From: Axinella damicornis
Lineage: Eukaryota; Porifera; Demospongiae; Axinellida; Axinellidae
Assembly (NCBI GenBank): GCA_963931865.1
Contig: OZ007512.1
Coordinates: 11,974,756-12,038,755, forward strand
DNA: 64,000 nt
Direction: 5' to 3'
Shown: one piece after another, positions 1-11,000 of the stretch
Position numbering within the stretch: the first letter of the stretch is position 1
How the letters are laid out: every line of letters begins with the position of its first letter
Translations under genes and position numbers: made by a program
The notes under the pieces: generated by a model
Told to the model about the DNA's origin: nothing
The model's database searches: none
The model's input: the letters and a program-made list of their open reading frames with translations, nothing else

Positions 1-250
1 GTAAGCTTTTAATGGACACTTTGGTAACAAGCAGGCACATTGAACTGTGATTGTAGCTATGCTATTAGGGACACTTTGGTAACAAGCAGGCACATTGAAC
101 TGTGATTGTAGCTAGCTATGCTTTTAGGGACACTTTGGTAACAAGCAGGCACATTGAACTGTGATTGTAGCTATGCTTTTAGGGACACTCTGGTAACAAG
201 CAGGCACATTGCACTGTGATTGTAGCTATGCTTTTAGGGACACTTTGGTA
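1..250 (-). repeat. 55-bp minisatellite, left field
   Basis: About four to five tandem copies of a roughly 55-bp unit, read here as gggacactttggtaacaagc followed by an AT-rich spacer with gtagctatgc. The same unit occurs in the opposite orientation at 835-1735, 6765-7120 and 29140-30130, and in this orientation at 12135-12425. The copies flank secreted-family remnants at both minus-oriented sites. No coding function is supported. Confidence 0.8.
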
Positions 251-635
251 ACAGCAGTTTTGGCACGGTTTGGAATGTATTGGTCCATTGAGTATGGCCT
301 GAATCTGTGGATAGTCGGACAGGGATGTGGTAGCTATATAGTAGCCAGCTGCAATGAGAACTGTAGAATCAGCAGATATACCCTGTTGACCACCATAGGT
401 CTGTTGATTTCCCTGTATATATCCACCAGCTCGCACTCAAAAGCAAAAACTTGTGGTTATACCAGTCGAGATATAGCTACAGATTGATTGTCCCAATGTT
501 CATTATCCGGTCATTTTCTATGAAGGGATTCATGGTTGCGTTCTGGAAATTACGCTGTCACAATTCATTGATCGATCACAGACTGTGAGAATCTAGCCCA
601 AACCGTTCCCTGTAATTGCATCCTGAGTTGCAGCT
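250..635 (-). pseudogene. decayed copy of the secreted-protein family (copy D)
   Basis: Minus-strand translation in broken frames recovers pieces of the family seen intact at 17428-18219, 33629-34420 and 42805-43626, including RAGGYI, QGNQ and YGGQQGISADS followed by VLIAAGYY. Internal deletions, including loss of part of the conserved central motif, and frame changes break it. It has no start codon with signal peptide: upstream on the minus strand it runs directly into a promoter-like block (640-840) that resembles the leader of the GAS2-domain gene at 38.6-39.1 kb. It is therefore a chimeric remnant. The same arrangement is repeated at 12430-12960, so the pair arose by duplication after decay began. 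Confidence 0.75.
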
Positions 636-639
636 TTGA

Positions 640-835
640 AGCTGAGCCGGAACAGCAACAGAAAGGACAAGACTTAGTGCATGCATACCCTTTTATACTG
701 GCTAGCTATATATAGATGGCTATATATAGAAGGCTATATATAGATGAGACGCATGCTCACACTGCATTGTGAAAACAATAGGTTTGTTTTAGCCAAATTT
801 GGTTCACTCATTTTCAGTTCCTAGCATAGCTACAG
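640..835 (-). promoter_or_regulatory. orphan promoter/leader block with TATA-like box
   Basis: A minus-strand TATAAAA lies at 691-697. The sequence towards 640 (caacagaaaggacaagac on the plus strand) matches the leader region next to the TATA box at 38931-38937 of the GAS2-domain gene and the block at 12790-12960. No intact coding exon follows here, only remnant D, so this is probably a copied promoter with no working gene. Short tatatata-rich repeats occur at 705-745. Confidence 0.5.
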
Positions 836-1735
836 TCACAGTACGATGTGCCTGCTTGTTACCAAAGTGTCCATTAAAGCATAGCTACAATCACAGTACA
901 ATGTGTCTGCTTGTTACCAAAGTGTCCCTAATAGCATAGCTACAATCATGGTACAATGTGCCTGCTTGTTACCAACGTGTCCATCAGTAAAAGCTTACTA
1001 CCGTGCTAGCTACAATCACAGTTCAATGTGCCTGCTTGTTACCAAAGTGTCCCTGATAGCATAGCTACAATCATGGTACAATGTGCCTGCAGCTGCTTGT
1101 TACCAGAGAACGATCGCGATCAGCCGAACAATCGCTTCCACGATCTTTCGAAGCGATTGTTCGGCTGATCTTTCCGAAGCGCTCGTTCGGTAACAGGACT
1201 GTTGTTATTGATCTCATTTTCCTGGGGGGCATGCCCCCAGACCCCCCTAGCAAGCGCTATAAACTTTTGCGCAGCGCTTCGCGTCGCAACGTATACCACC
1301 CTGGCCTGACCGCTCTGCAAGTGCTTCCGACGGCCCTGAATGTGCTTGCTTGTTACCAAAGTGTCGCTATAATAGTATAGCTACAATGTGCCTGCTTCAG
1401 GTTACCAAAGTGTCTCCTAAAAGCTTACAATGTACATACAATGTGCCTGCTTGTTACCAAAGTGTCTCCTAAAAGCTTACAATGTACATGCAATGTGCCT
1501 GCTTGTTACCAAAGTGTCTCCTAAAAGCTTACAATGTACATACAATGTGCCTGCTTGTTACCAAAGTGTCTCCTAAAAGCTTACAATGTACATACAATGT
1601 GTCTGCTTGTTACCAAAGTGTCCCTAAAAGCATAGCTACAATCACAGTACAATGTCCCTGCTTGTTACCAAAGTGTCCCTAAAAGCATAGCTACAATCAC
1701 AGTACAATGCGCCTGCTTGTAACCAAAGTGTCCCC
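835..1735 (+). repeat. 55-bp minisatellite field with an inserted perfect hairpin
   Basis: Tandem copies of a 52-55-bp unit containing tgcctgcttgttaccaaag. A non-repeat insert (about 1090-1340) interrupts the array. It contains a perfect inverted repeat with 20-bp arms at 1118-1137 and 1151-1170. Part of the same insert recurs at 6655-6765 in the paralogous array, so the two arrays share ancestry. Short open frames here are repeat translations and not genes. Confidence 0.8.
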
Positions 1736-1739
1736 TTTT

Positions 1740-2815
1740 CCTGTTGTTTTCATGGTTGTAGCTAGTAGGCCACGGCTCACATGGTGGCTGCACCTTTTTA
1801 ATTTCCTTCATTCATGTACTCTCCTGACGTATCGCCTAGGTCATGTCTTTAGACTAAATTTCTAGTATTTTCTCTTCGATTTTCCTGTATGTATTTCCGT
1901 TTAGAATGTAGTCGATTGTAATTGGTTGTTAGATCACTGAGTTTGGTAAGTATTTATAATAAGTGGAGTGTGTTTTGTGCATTTTTATCTCAGCGAGTTG
2001 ACTGCTTTGGAGAAGTTCGGATCTGTTGTCAGCACACCGCAATAATTGTGCGCACTAGGTTAGCCTAGTAACAGTTGATGATAACTGTATGTATACAATT
2101 GTATACAACATACGTAGCACGGCAATGGCAAATTGTAAGTGTGTGTCTTGCCGCGCGAAGCAAATTTTTCTGCGCAGGGCGGCGGCGAAATTTTTTCAAA
2201 AGCGCGCACCAATACATAGCAAAATAAAGCTGCTCATTTATTTTTCCAAGAGTGTACCATGTTTCGCGCACACGGAACACTACCTCGTTGTCGTTCTCAA
2301 GCGGTGTTGCATCGAGGATACTGCTCAGCTATATATAAAGTAAGGTATAGGACTGACAGTGTAGCGGCCAAAGCATCTACAGCCGTTACGGTTCCTACGC
2401 CACTGTTCGGACTGGTATACCGAGAAAACAAAGTGCAAATTCATTAGCAGGTGGATTGTGGAAGCATAGGCTTGTGACATGACACTTTGTACTGTTCATT
2501 TTGTCTTAAGCTGTGTATATGTATCAGTATGATTATGTATAACAGATAATGCATCTGTATACTAGGTTCATCTCAGTTGAGGAGTGAGTTCTACCACTGA
2601 TTCAGACTGCAATCAGACCTCCATTGAAATGAAACTGACGGTGACCCTCTTCTTCCTGCTAGGAGTGATCTTGTGCTGGTCAACCACACCAGGTTAGCTG
2701 TATTTCTCAAATACAGTAGAGCATGAGGGGGTTGGAACATTGTAAAAGGGACATGGAAGCACTATGCAGCACACAATCACACTGTGTACTCATCCAAGAA
2801 TTCTAAATTTAACAC
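1740..2815 (+). repeat. duplicated promoter/first-exon block, copy 1
   Basis: This segment is collinear with 7130-8220, with small indels. It includes a TATA-like stretch (atatataaag, 2331-2340) and the signal-peptide exon at 2629-2692. Both copies end at the same sequence (aatttaacac), where each carries a different mobile-element insertion: a TIR element here and a foldback element in copy 2. The block copies a promoter and first exon without the second exon of the beta-trefoil gene. Confidence 0.8.
2629..2692 (+). CDS. orphan signal-peptide exon (duplicate of 8029-8092)
   Basis: Encodes MKLTVTLFFLLGVILCWSTTP plus one base, ending in a splice donor CAG|GTTAGC. The hydrophobic core (VTLFFLLGVIL) is a typical signal peptide. 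It differs from the 8029 copy by Leu/Pro at residue 3. No in-phase partner exon is seen before the second copy, so it is either an alternative first exon for the beta-trefoil exon at 11197 or a dead duplicate. Confidence 0.5.
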
Positions 2816-2816
2816 T

Positions 2817-3305
2817 TTAACCGATAAAGCCGTCTACAGACGGCATGAGACATTGATGTCAGACTTTCGGCAATGTCCTTGGGACTTAGGCTCTGTGCTA
2901 GGGCGGGACAGGGGAAGGTGGGTGGGTTTCAGCACTGAGCCTAGGTAGCATGGCCGCTTCTGAGCTTGGCCTTGAAAAGGTCTTGGTTGGTGCTGGGTGG
3001 GCCATTTCTCTCCTTTGCACAAATTGGCTGAGAAAGCAGTCCTCTCGCCTAGTAGGGCCTCCATTTCTGGCAGGTGAAGTGGTGTTTTCGGTCTAGATGA
3101 GCGATGGTCGGCAGAGAGCTGTGGCTATTGAATGTCCCTTGATGGGTGGGTGTGGTTAGAGTCACGAATGTGTTGAGGATTGCTGCATGGTCGTGTGTGT
3201 GGAGTATGGGGGCTGAAAAGCAGAGAGAACGGCAAATATATATGGTAGATTTAATGCACCCACAAGCTAAGAGAGACCTCCGGAGAAAAACAATTTATCG
3301 GTTAA
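2817..3305. mobile_element. small TIR element (MITE-like)
   Basis: Bounded by 12-bp inverted termini, ttaaccgataaa at 2817-2828 and tttatcggttaa at 3294-3305. It inserts exactly where duplicate blocks 1740-2815 and 7130-8220 lose similarity. There is no transposase frame. Confidence 0.55.
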
Positions 3306-4387
3306 TGGGTTAAGTTCAATCAATGTTTTGGTGATATCCAGAATCACCCTCAAGGCACTTACGTTTCTCTTAAGCCCCTAGGGTCAGTGTACATTGCGAT
3401 TTCAACTAAATGAAAATATATAGCTAGTATTCCAGCAAAATTATTTCATTGTGTGACCAAAATAAAATTTTGTATGTTCAAACCAGCTGAGGTTAGTACG
3501 TAGGAAAATGGCCTGAGATTGTGCTATGAAAATGGAATTTGAAAATTGAATCCGTCTGCCTAAATATTGTACTATCAAAATGGAGCTTGAAAATTTAATC
3601 CAGCTTCAATTCAAACTAGCATGAGAATAGGAAATGGCCTAATATGTACCTTGAAAATTGAATCCAGCTTCAATTGGCTTGAGTGACATTTGATTCACGG
3701 AATCCATCATGTTTCCAAATGCACACATGTGGTACACCAACGATTATCACACAAAGATGCCAGTGAGGGTTAGCCCAGCCTGATCACTAGCTTAAGGTAC
3801 TACCACCACACATTGCACCAGAGTTTATCATAGCTTGTACTGTGGAAGTTTAAAATCACCAGAACCTTCAGAACAACTTTTTAAAACCTCACTGCAATTC
3901 CTAGAAAAAAGACACAACATTTTCTACAAAAACCACTGTCCGGTGACAACAACAGGTTTTGATCAGTTCTAAACAATTCCCTCGGTCGGCAACTAAAACT
4001 GTACTGTAGCTGCTACTTGTACAACTAAAAATAGAAATACGGGCATACACAGGCACTGGCACGTGTTCATACCGACACACAGTATGGATCTTATAGATAG
4101 GACCTTCAACTGAAACCTCAAACACAATCAAAATCACTAAATCTCCAGTAAGGTGGCTTAACTACCTACCACAGATTGTACTTTTTTTAAATGGCAGACC
4201 CTACCATCACTTAATAAGACAGAGCTGGAGATGCATAGAATAGAAGCGCGCTCACTGTCAGGTACACAGACACAGGTATTATTTTAGATTACAATGTTAT
4301 TGTTAGGATTACATTCTTTAACTGTGTATATTGCGAGATTTCTTTTTCCACTGGACAGACAACAGACGACAACAGACGGACAAAACC
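3306..4387. other. no gene recognised
   Basis: AT-rich DNA with a weak internal repeat at 3525-3680 (aaaatggagcttgaaaattt and variants, about three times). Open frames here lack start context, splice support or family resemblance. The end (4220-4380) is shared with 8600-8770. Confidence 0.5.
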
Positions 4388-4964
4388 GATTGCTTAACCC
4401 TGCTATGACTCCAGCACAGGAGTTTTGAAGCAATGCACACTGACACCATGCAGTATTCTGTAATCCCTCTGCAGGGATCACAGGGCCTTGCTACTATATC
4501 ATATATATACATGAGGGCTATGACTCCTGCACAGGAGTCCTAAAAGCAGTGCGCACTGACCCCAGCAGCATTTCTATAGTTCCTCTGCAGGGATCACAGG
4601 GCCTTGCTATTATCTCATATGTATACATGAAGGCTATGACTCCTGCACAGGAGTCCTAAAAGCAGTGCGCACTGACCCCAGCAGCATTTCTATAGTTCCT
4701 CTGCAGGGATCACAGGGCCTTGCTATTATTTCATATGTATTCATGAAGGCTATGACTCCTGCACAGGAGTCCTAAAAGCAGTGCACACTGACCCCAGCAG
4801 CATTTCTATAGTTCCTCTGCAGGGATCACAGGGCCTTGCTATTATCTCATATGTATACATGAAGGCTATGACTCCTGCACAGGAGTCTTAAAAGCAGTGC
4901 GCACTGACCCCAGCAGCATTTCTACAGTTCCTCTGCAGGGATCTCAGAGCCTTGCTACTATGTA
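4388..4964. repeat. 116-bp satellite, about five copies
   Basis: Copies start about every 116 bp (for example 4516, 4632, 4748, 4864). The unit contains the short palindrome-like ctcctgcacaggag, a cactgaccccagcagc block and ctctgcagggatc. A single degenerate copy lies at 6370-6425. The last copies are the most alike, as expected for local tandem expansion. Confidence 0.85.
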
Positions 4965-5253
4965 CTAGAGGCAAAAAATTTTCTCCGAAAGATTAAAAAT
5001 GATTTAGGGATGGTCTGTCACATTCAGAATTATTCCACCCCTCGAAAAAGCTAAGAAACAAGGAGAAATGCCTTTAACCAGGCTCAGTCCCATCCCATTT
5101 TAAAATGTAGAATTTAGGGAGGGGATGGGACTGAGCCTGGTTAAAGGCATTTCTCCTTGTTTCTTAGCTTTTTCGAGGGGTGGAATAATTCTGAATGTGA
5201 CAGACCATCCCTAAATCATTTTTAATCTTTCGGAGAAAATTTTTTGCCTCTAG
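4965..5253. repeat. perfect inverted repeat, 132-bp arms, 25-nt loop
   Basis: The left arm is 4965-5096 and the right arm 5122-5253. By eye the arms are identical over all 132 positions, separated by 25 nt. The outer ends read ctagaggcaaaaaatt and its complement. A degenerate relative lies at 40360-41060, where the left arm is mostly lost and a separate transposon has inserted. Transcription in either direction would give a long, fully paired dsRNA stem. Confidence 0.92.
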
Positions 5254-6360
5254 TTTGTGTACTTTTTCGAGCGCATGAAATGCGTAACTTCTTAGTCATG
5301 GTACGTGCAACGTCACACCACCGTAAGGTACGGGGTACTGGATGTATGCCCTGATGTCAGATATTAATGTGTTGTTACTTAATTGCCACGTTAGCCTCGT
5401 TCCTAGGCCCGAGACTACAAGGCGATCACCACATCAACAAAGCTGAGATGGTCTCTCTTGATGGACATGGACCTTCTGCTGGGCACTGAGCAGGCTTTAA
5501 TGCTTCATTTAGTTCCCATTAATAATTAAATTTTGATGTTGTTGTGTTGTGATCAATATTTATTGTTGCCTTTGGGGATGAGGGGGTGGGGCATTCACCC
5601 TTCATCAGATCAGAGAGTTCGATGGCAGCCATGTAGGTCATGTACTTGCAATGGCTCCAAGTAATCCAAAGCTCTAGCCTCACAGTTCTGCACTGTAGTT
5701 ACGTCATGAAAAGAAAGCCACGCCTCCATGATGGCATAGTCACAATACATCTTGACAAGAGCAGGTTGGTAGAAATTCCTCGTAGCTGTAGGAGCCACCA
5801 GATGACGGATTCACAGGGATTCTGTTAGTATACCAAACGCAGCCATCACAAGCAAGAGAACACAAAAATAATGTGCTTGCTTTTGGATTGCGCATGCGCA
5901 ATTGGCGAACGCGTGACCTCATTGCCTCAAAATGGCGTCGTGCTAGAATTTCATAGGATTGTAGCTAGCTAAAACTGCTGGTCTTGCCAGTTTGCAGATA
6001 AAAGTGGTCATGGCGAGTACTACGGCGATAGCGGTGTTGACCTGTGTGTAAATTAGCTCAACAAGTGGTTTAGTTGGTAAGCTATCCTTGGGCAAAGTTT
6101 TGTATGAGAAAGAAAGAAGAAGAAGAAAGAAGAAGAAAGAAGAAGATGACGAAATCGGAGTTTTCTCCGCGACTTGTTCATCGACTCCCGCGTGCTCTAA
6201 GGTACGTTTGTGAGTGTTTTTGTGAACTGCTAGGCAATAACATTCTGTCTGCATGCTTGGTTTGGGGATTTGTAGCTTCTTTGGCCGTTATCCTGCTGGT
6301 GCATCAGTATGGTAAAATCGAAATTTCCATGGCCATCCCTAAATAGAGAACGCTACCGCG
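5254..6360 (+). promoter_or_regulatory. duplicated TATA-less promoter and putative first exon
   Basis: Collinear with 41060-42180. The core at 5888-5945 has a palindromic gcgcatgcgc (NRF1-type site) and caaaatggcgtcg (YY1-like site), a pairing typical of housekeeping promoters. Downstream, an ATG at 6145 starts MTKSEFSPRLVHRLPRALR and runs to a consensus donor, TCTAAG|GTACGT. A purine-rich aga/gaa tract precedes it. In the second copy the equivalent exon is out of frame relative to this one, so the reading frame may be untranslated leader. No downstream exon was recognised. Confidence 0.45.
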
Positions 6361-6454
6361 TTCTCTGATACATGCAGCCTACGGCTCCTGCACAGGACCC
6401 TTGAAGCACTGCGCACTGACCCAGCAGTATCGTGTCGTCACTTCCGGGAGCTTA

Positions 6455-6645
6455 CCGGATACGCGGACGTTGTTCATTGTAGATAGCCATTGTAGATAGT
6501 CATTGTAGATAGCCATTGTAGATAGTCATTGTAGATAGCAGATTGACCTTTGTACGTTGTACGTTGTCGATGTACTTTGTACGTTGTCGATGTACGTTGT
6601 CGATGTACGTTGTCGATGTACGTTGTACGTTGTAGATAATTTGGC
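6455..6645 (+). repeat. short tandem repeats (gtagata / gtacgttgtcgat)
   Basis: First about five copies of a 16-18-bp cattgtagatag unit, then about six copies of a 12-18-bp tgtacgttgtcgatgtac unit. Nothing coding is seen. Confidence 0.75.
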
Positions 6646-6764
6646 CCTCCACCCTAGCAAGCAAGCGCTATAAACTTTGCGCACGCAAATTTTTGCGCAG
6701 CGCTTCGCGTCGCAACGTATACCACCCTGGCCTGACCGCTCTGCAAGTGCTTCTGACGGCCCTG

Positions 6765-7125
6765 AATGTGCTTACTTGTTACCAATAGAAAGTGTCGCTA
6801 ATAGCATAGCTACAATGTACCTGCTTCAGGTTACCAAAGTGTCCCCTAAAAGCTTACAATGTACATACAATGTGTCTGCTTGTTACCAAAGTGTCCCCTA
6901 AAAGCTTACAATGTACATACAATGTGTCTGCTTGTTACCAAAGTGTCCCCTAAAAGCTTACAATGTACATACAATGTGTCTGCTTGTTACCAAAGTGTCC
7001 CCTAAAAGGCTTACAATGTACATACAATGTGTCTGCTTGTTACCAAAGTGTCCCTAAAAGCATACTACTATGGCTACAATCACAGTACAATGTGCCTGCT
7101 TGTAACAAAAGTGTCCCCTTTTCCT
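6765..7125 (+). repeat. 52-bp minisatellite field
   Basis: Same unit as at 835-1735, in the same orientation and the same position relative to the following promoter block, so the array and block were duplicated together. Confidence 0.8.
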
Positions 7126-7129
7126 GTTG

Positions 7130-8028
7130 TTTTCATGGTTGTAGCTAGTAGGCCAAGGCTCACATGGTGGCTGCACCTTTTTAATTTCCTTCATTCATGT
7201 ACTCTCCTGACATATCGCCTATAGGTCATGTCTTTAGACTTAATTTCTAGTATTTTCTCTTCGATTTTCCTGTATGTATTTCCGTTTAGAATGTAGTTAA
7301 TTGTAATTGGTTGTTAGATCACTGAGTTTGGTAAGTATTTAAGTGGAGTGTGTTTTGTGCATTTTTATCTCAGCGAGTTGCCTGCTTTGGAGAAGTTCGG
7401 ATCTGTTGTCAGCACACCGCAATTGTGCGCACTAGGTTAGCCTAGTGACAGTTGATGATAACTGTATGTATACAATTGTATACAACATACGTAGCACGGC
7501 AGTGGCAAATTGCAAGTGTGATGCATGGAGGCGATGTCGTGCCGCGCGAAGCAAATTTTTCTGTGCAGCGGCGGCGAAATTTTTTCAAAAGCGCGCACCA
7601 GTACTTAGCAAAATAAAGCTACTCTTTTTATTTTTCCAAGAGTGTATATAAATCTTACCATGTTTCGTGCACACGGAACACTACCTCGTTGTCGTTCTCA
7701 AGCGATGTTGCATCGAGGAGACTGCTCCGCTATAAAGTAAGGTATAGGGCTGATATGCAGTGTAGTGGCCAAAGCATATACAGCCGTTACGGTTCCTACG
7801 CCACTGTTCGGACTGGTATACCGTGAAAACAAAGTGTAGCAGGTGGATTGTGGAAGCATATATATATGGCTTGTGACATGACACTTTGTACTGTTCATTT
7901 TGTCTTAAGCTGTGTATCTGTATCAGTATGATTACTGTATGACAGACTATGCATCTGTATACTAGGTTCATCTCAGTTGAGGAGTGAGTTCTACCATTGA
8001 TTCAGACTGCAATCAGACCTCCATTGAA
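7130..8028 (+). promoter_or_regulatory. upstream block of the beta-trefoil gene, with TATA-like box
   Basis: Collinear with 1740-2628. tataaag at 7731-7737 lies about 300 bp before the start codon of the signal-peptide exon. The region around 7550-7590 has a gcgaaattttttcaaaagcg motif shared by both copies. Promoter assignment is inference. Confidence 0.4.
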
Positions 8029-11000
8029 ATGAAACCGACGGTGACCCTCTTCTTCCTGCTAGGAGTGATCTTGTGCTGGTCAACCACACCAGGTTAGCTG
8101 TATTTCTCAAATATAGAGCATGAGGGGGTTGGAACATTGTAAAATGGACATGGAAGGCTGGAAGCACTATGCAGCACGCAATCACATTGTGTACTCATCC
8201 AAGAATTCTAAATTTAACACTGTATTGGGAAATCTATACTTAAGCTCGCTAACCAAAAATGAGTGAGCGTTGAACTTGATTCTGGCGGTGGAGGTACGCT
8301 GTCACAAGTTGCAGGGCATGACGGAAGCTTTTTTTGATAGCATAATCCCTGGCAAATTTATCTGCTGTCTCGCTCAAGAAAAGCGGTAAATACGGCTTTT
8401 TGGTGATCTGAACTGCTCGTTTTTACACGGCTATACAACGTATCGGTAAAAGCTTCCGTCATGCCCTGCACCTTGTGACAGCATACCTCCACCTCAAGTT
8501 GCTCGCGCTGTTCGTACCAGAGATTCTTGGTTAGCGAGCTTAAGTATACATTTCCCAATACATTTCGCACGGCGCGCGCACGAGTATCCCGTAACCTTAA
8601 TAAGACAGAGCTAGAGATGCATAGAATAGAAGCGCGCTCACTGTCAGGTACACAGACACAGGTATTATTTTAGATTGCAATGTTATTGTCGGGATTACAT
8701 TCTTTAACTATGTATATTTCTTTTTCCACTGGACAGACAACAGACAGACAACTGACGAACAAAACCGATTGCTTAAAAGTTTCAAAGTTTCAAAGTTTCA
8801 TCGAATAACCCCAGTGGGGAACGCTACAATGAAAAACTGAGTACAGGAGGGAGTACAGGCAAACAACTGAGATATTAATAGACCTCAGACATACGGCATT
8901 AACTGCGCCATGAACCGCTACTCTCCTCCAGTCAGGACAACAACATACAACACAGAATTACGAAGCCAAAGTGGTTCCGAATCAGCACTCTTCAATACTT
9001 CATTATTGTATGGATTTGCCATTGTTCTCGAGACAAAGGAGTCCTGTTGTAGTGGACGTACAAACCTCTGAGCCCAAGAATACTCGCTCTGTCCAAAGTG
9101 CAGTAGCTAGTACCCAGAGACCACAGGCAAGTAGGTAGGTAGCCCAGGCATGTAGGTTACCCTGAACATAGGAATAATATCCGAAGATAGAGCCCCGATG
9201 CTGTAGCACCAGAGAATTTGATAAGTCCAGAGTGAAGTAGAGTACTCGCTCTGTTTCACGCTCAAAACAACCAGACCGGGAACGGAGTTCCTGGCATGTA
9301 GGGAGCCCTGAACATGAAAATAATCCAAGGGGATAGAGCCCTCACTTTGTTCACCCTATGCTGTATACTGACTCCTAGTCCCTGTCTTGAGTCTCTGTCA
9401 GCTCAGGAGCTCTCACCTCCCTCACCTCGTCTGCCGAATTCTCTTTTAGCTCAGGAGCTCTCACCCCTTCGCGTCGTCAGTGATTTTTTCTTTTTGACGG
9501 AAGTGTAGTAGAGTACTCGCTCTGTTTCACGCTTGAAACAACCAGACTCTCCTTCACCCTGTTCGCCCTACGCTGTAGACTGACTCCTAGTCCCTGTCTT
9601 GAGCCTCTGTCTCTGTCAGCTCAGGAGCTCTCACCTCCCTCACCTGCACCTACAAAGTTCAAAGTTCATCGAATAACCCCAGCGGGGGAACGTTACAACA
9701 TATGTTGAACAAAGGCATAAAAAGTACATGGAGGCACAAAACAAATAGAATGACACTACTGAAATAGAGTTTGGAAGTTCGATTCTTCTAACTGTCTCAT
9801 AGTCTCCTCTGACAAGTGGCCATTTGCAAAGTGACATGGCGAGGGACCATCCGGGCAATGATGACAGAGGGCCGCGACAATTCTTTGCATCCTCCTAATT
9901 GAGCGCACACCTCCACAGAGCGCTGCATCCCACACAACCTCCCACCCAACCTCTTTACCAATCTTTGCAACCATCGGGGCCTTATCCTTTCCAGCACAAC
10001 TTGCTAATAGTAACTCCCTTCCACTTTCCAGGATACATTTCTTCAGATACAGTGTCGAAACTCCCTCACCCCCCTCCTCAAGCAGCCTCTCAGTATACTT
10101 GGTCCCAAAATCCCTCTCCAGCTCTCTGCACTCTTTTACCAGACACAGTGCCTCAACATCATCACTGAGAGATGCCAAAACCCTACCCCCCAACCTCCCT
10201 CTCATCTCAGAAACCAATCGGTGAAGGAAGCCCAACTTCTGCACCAATATTCTGGCACGCACTGGAGGCCAACTCATCACCACATTAGCAGCTGTGTTGG
10301 AAGACCATTTGGGCAGCTTCAGTATCCTCTTCGCCACCTCCCCCTGGAAGGCTTCCAGGCGGGAAATTAACTGCTCTGTCAGGACCCAATTCTCACTGCC
10401 GTATAGCAATACTGGCAACACACAACTCTCCACTACCGTACGGGAGGACAGAGGGCTCAGGTCACCCTGAAAGACGCCGATAGAGCCAAAATGGAAGAAA
10501 CTTCTCCTGGCCTTCTTGATGCCCTCTTCTACCGCCCTGTTCGCCATGCCGTATAGCAATACTGGCAATACTGGCACCTACCCCTGCTTCGCGCATGCGC
10601 GCGCAGGGTAAAAAAGGCGGGCGCTGGGCTCGGTTACGCGCATTGCGCATGCGCTACTTCCGGCGTGCACCCAATGCACAAACGTAGACTAGACCGCGGC
10701 ATTATTAGCTCCTAGCACACAGTATACTGTAGAAGCCTTGACTAGATAGTACAAACTTGATACAACAACTAGGTCGTAGGAAATAAGCCATCTCTGCTAC
10801 ACATCGATCGACAAGTAATGCGAATTGTTGACAAAGTCCCGTGCCCGATGGATAACCACAGCTAATTTTTACGTATCACAGGAAGTCTAGTGAAGCTTCA
10901 CTAAACTTCCTGTGATACGTAAATCACTTACCCCATAGATATAAATATATACTTACCCAAACTCCGATCGCGTAGCTATGACGATAAATAGCCGGAATCC

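Noticed and set aside
835..1735. Regularly spaced repeats that might suggest a CRISPR array
   Set aside because: The whole 52-55-bp period repeats with no unique spacers, the sequence is eukaryotic, and no cas-like genes are present. It is a minisatellite.
6074..6346. A 90-residue protein with a Lys/Glu/Arg-rich start and hydrophobic end
   Set aside because: A consensus donor interrupts it after about 43 codons, and the paralogous copy at 41.9-42.1 kb does not keep the frame.
9003..9330. Minus-strand frames of 68-73 residues in the beta-trefoil intron
   Set aside because: They overlap local duplications with no start, splice or composition support.
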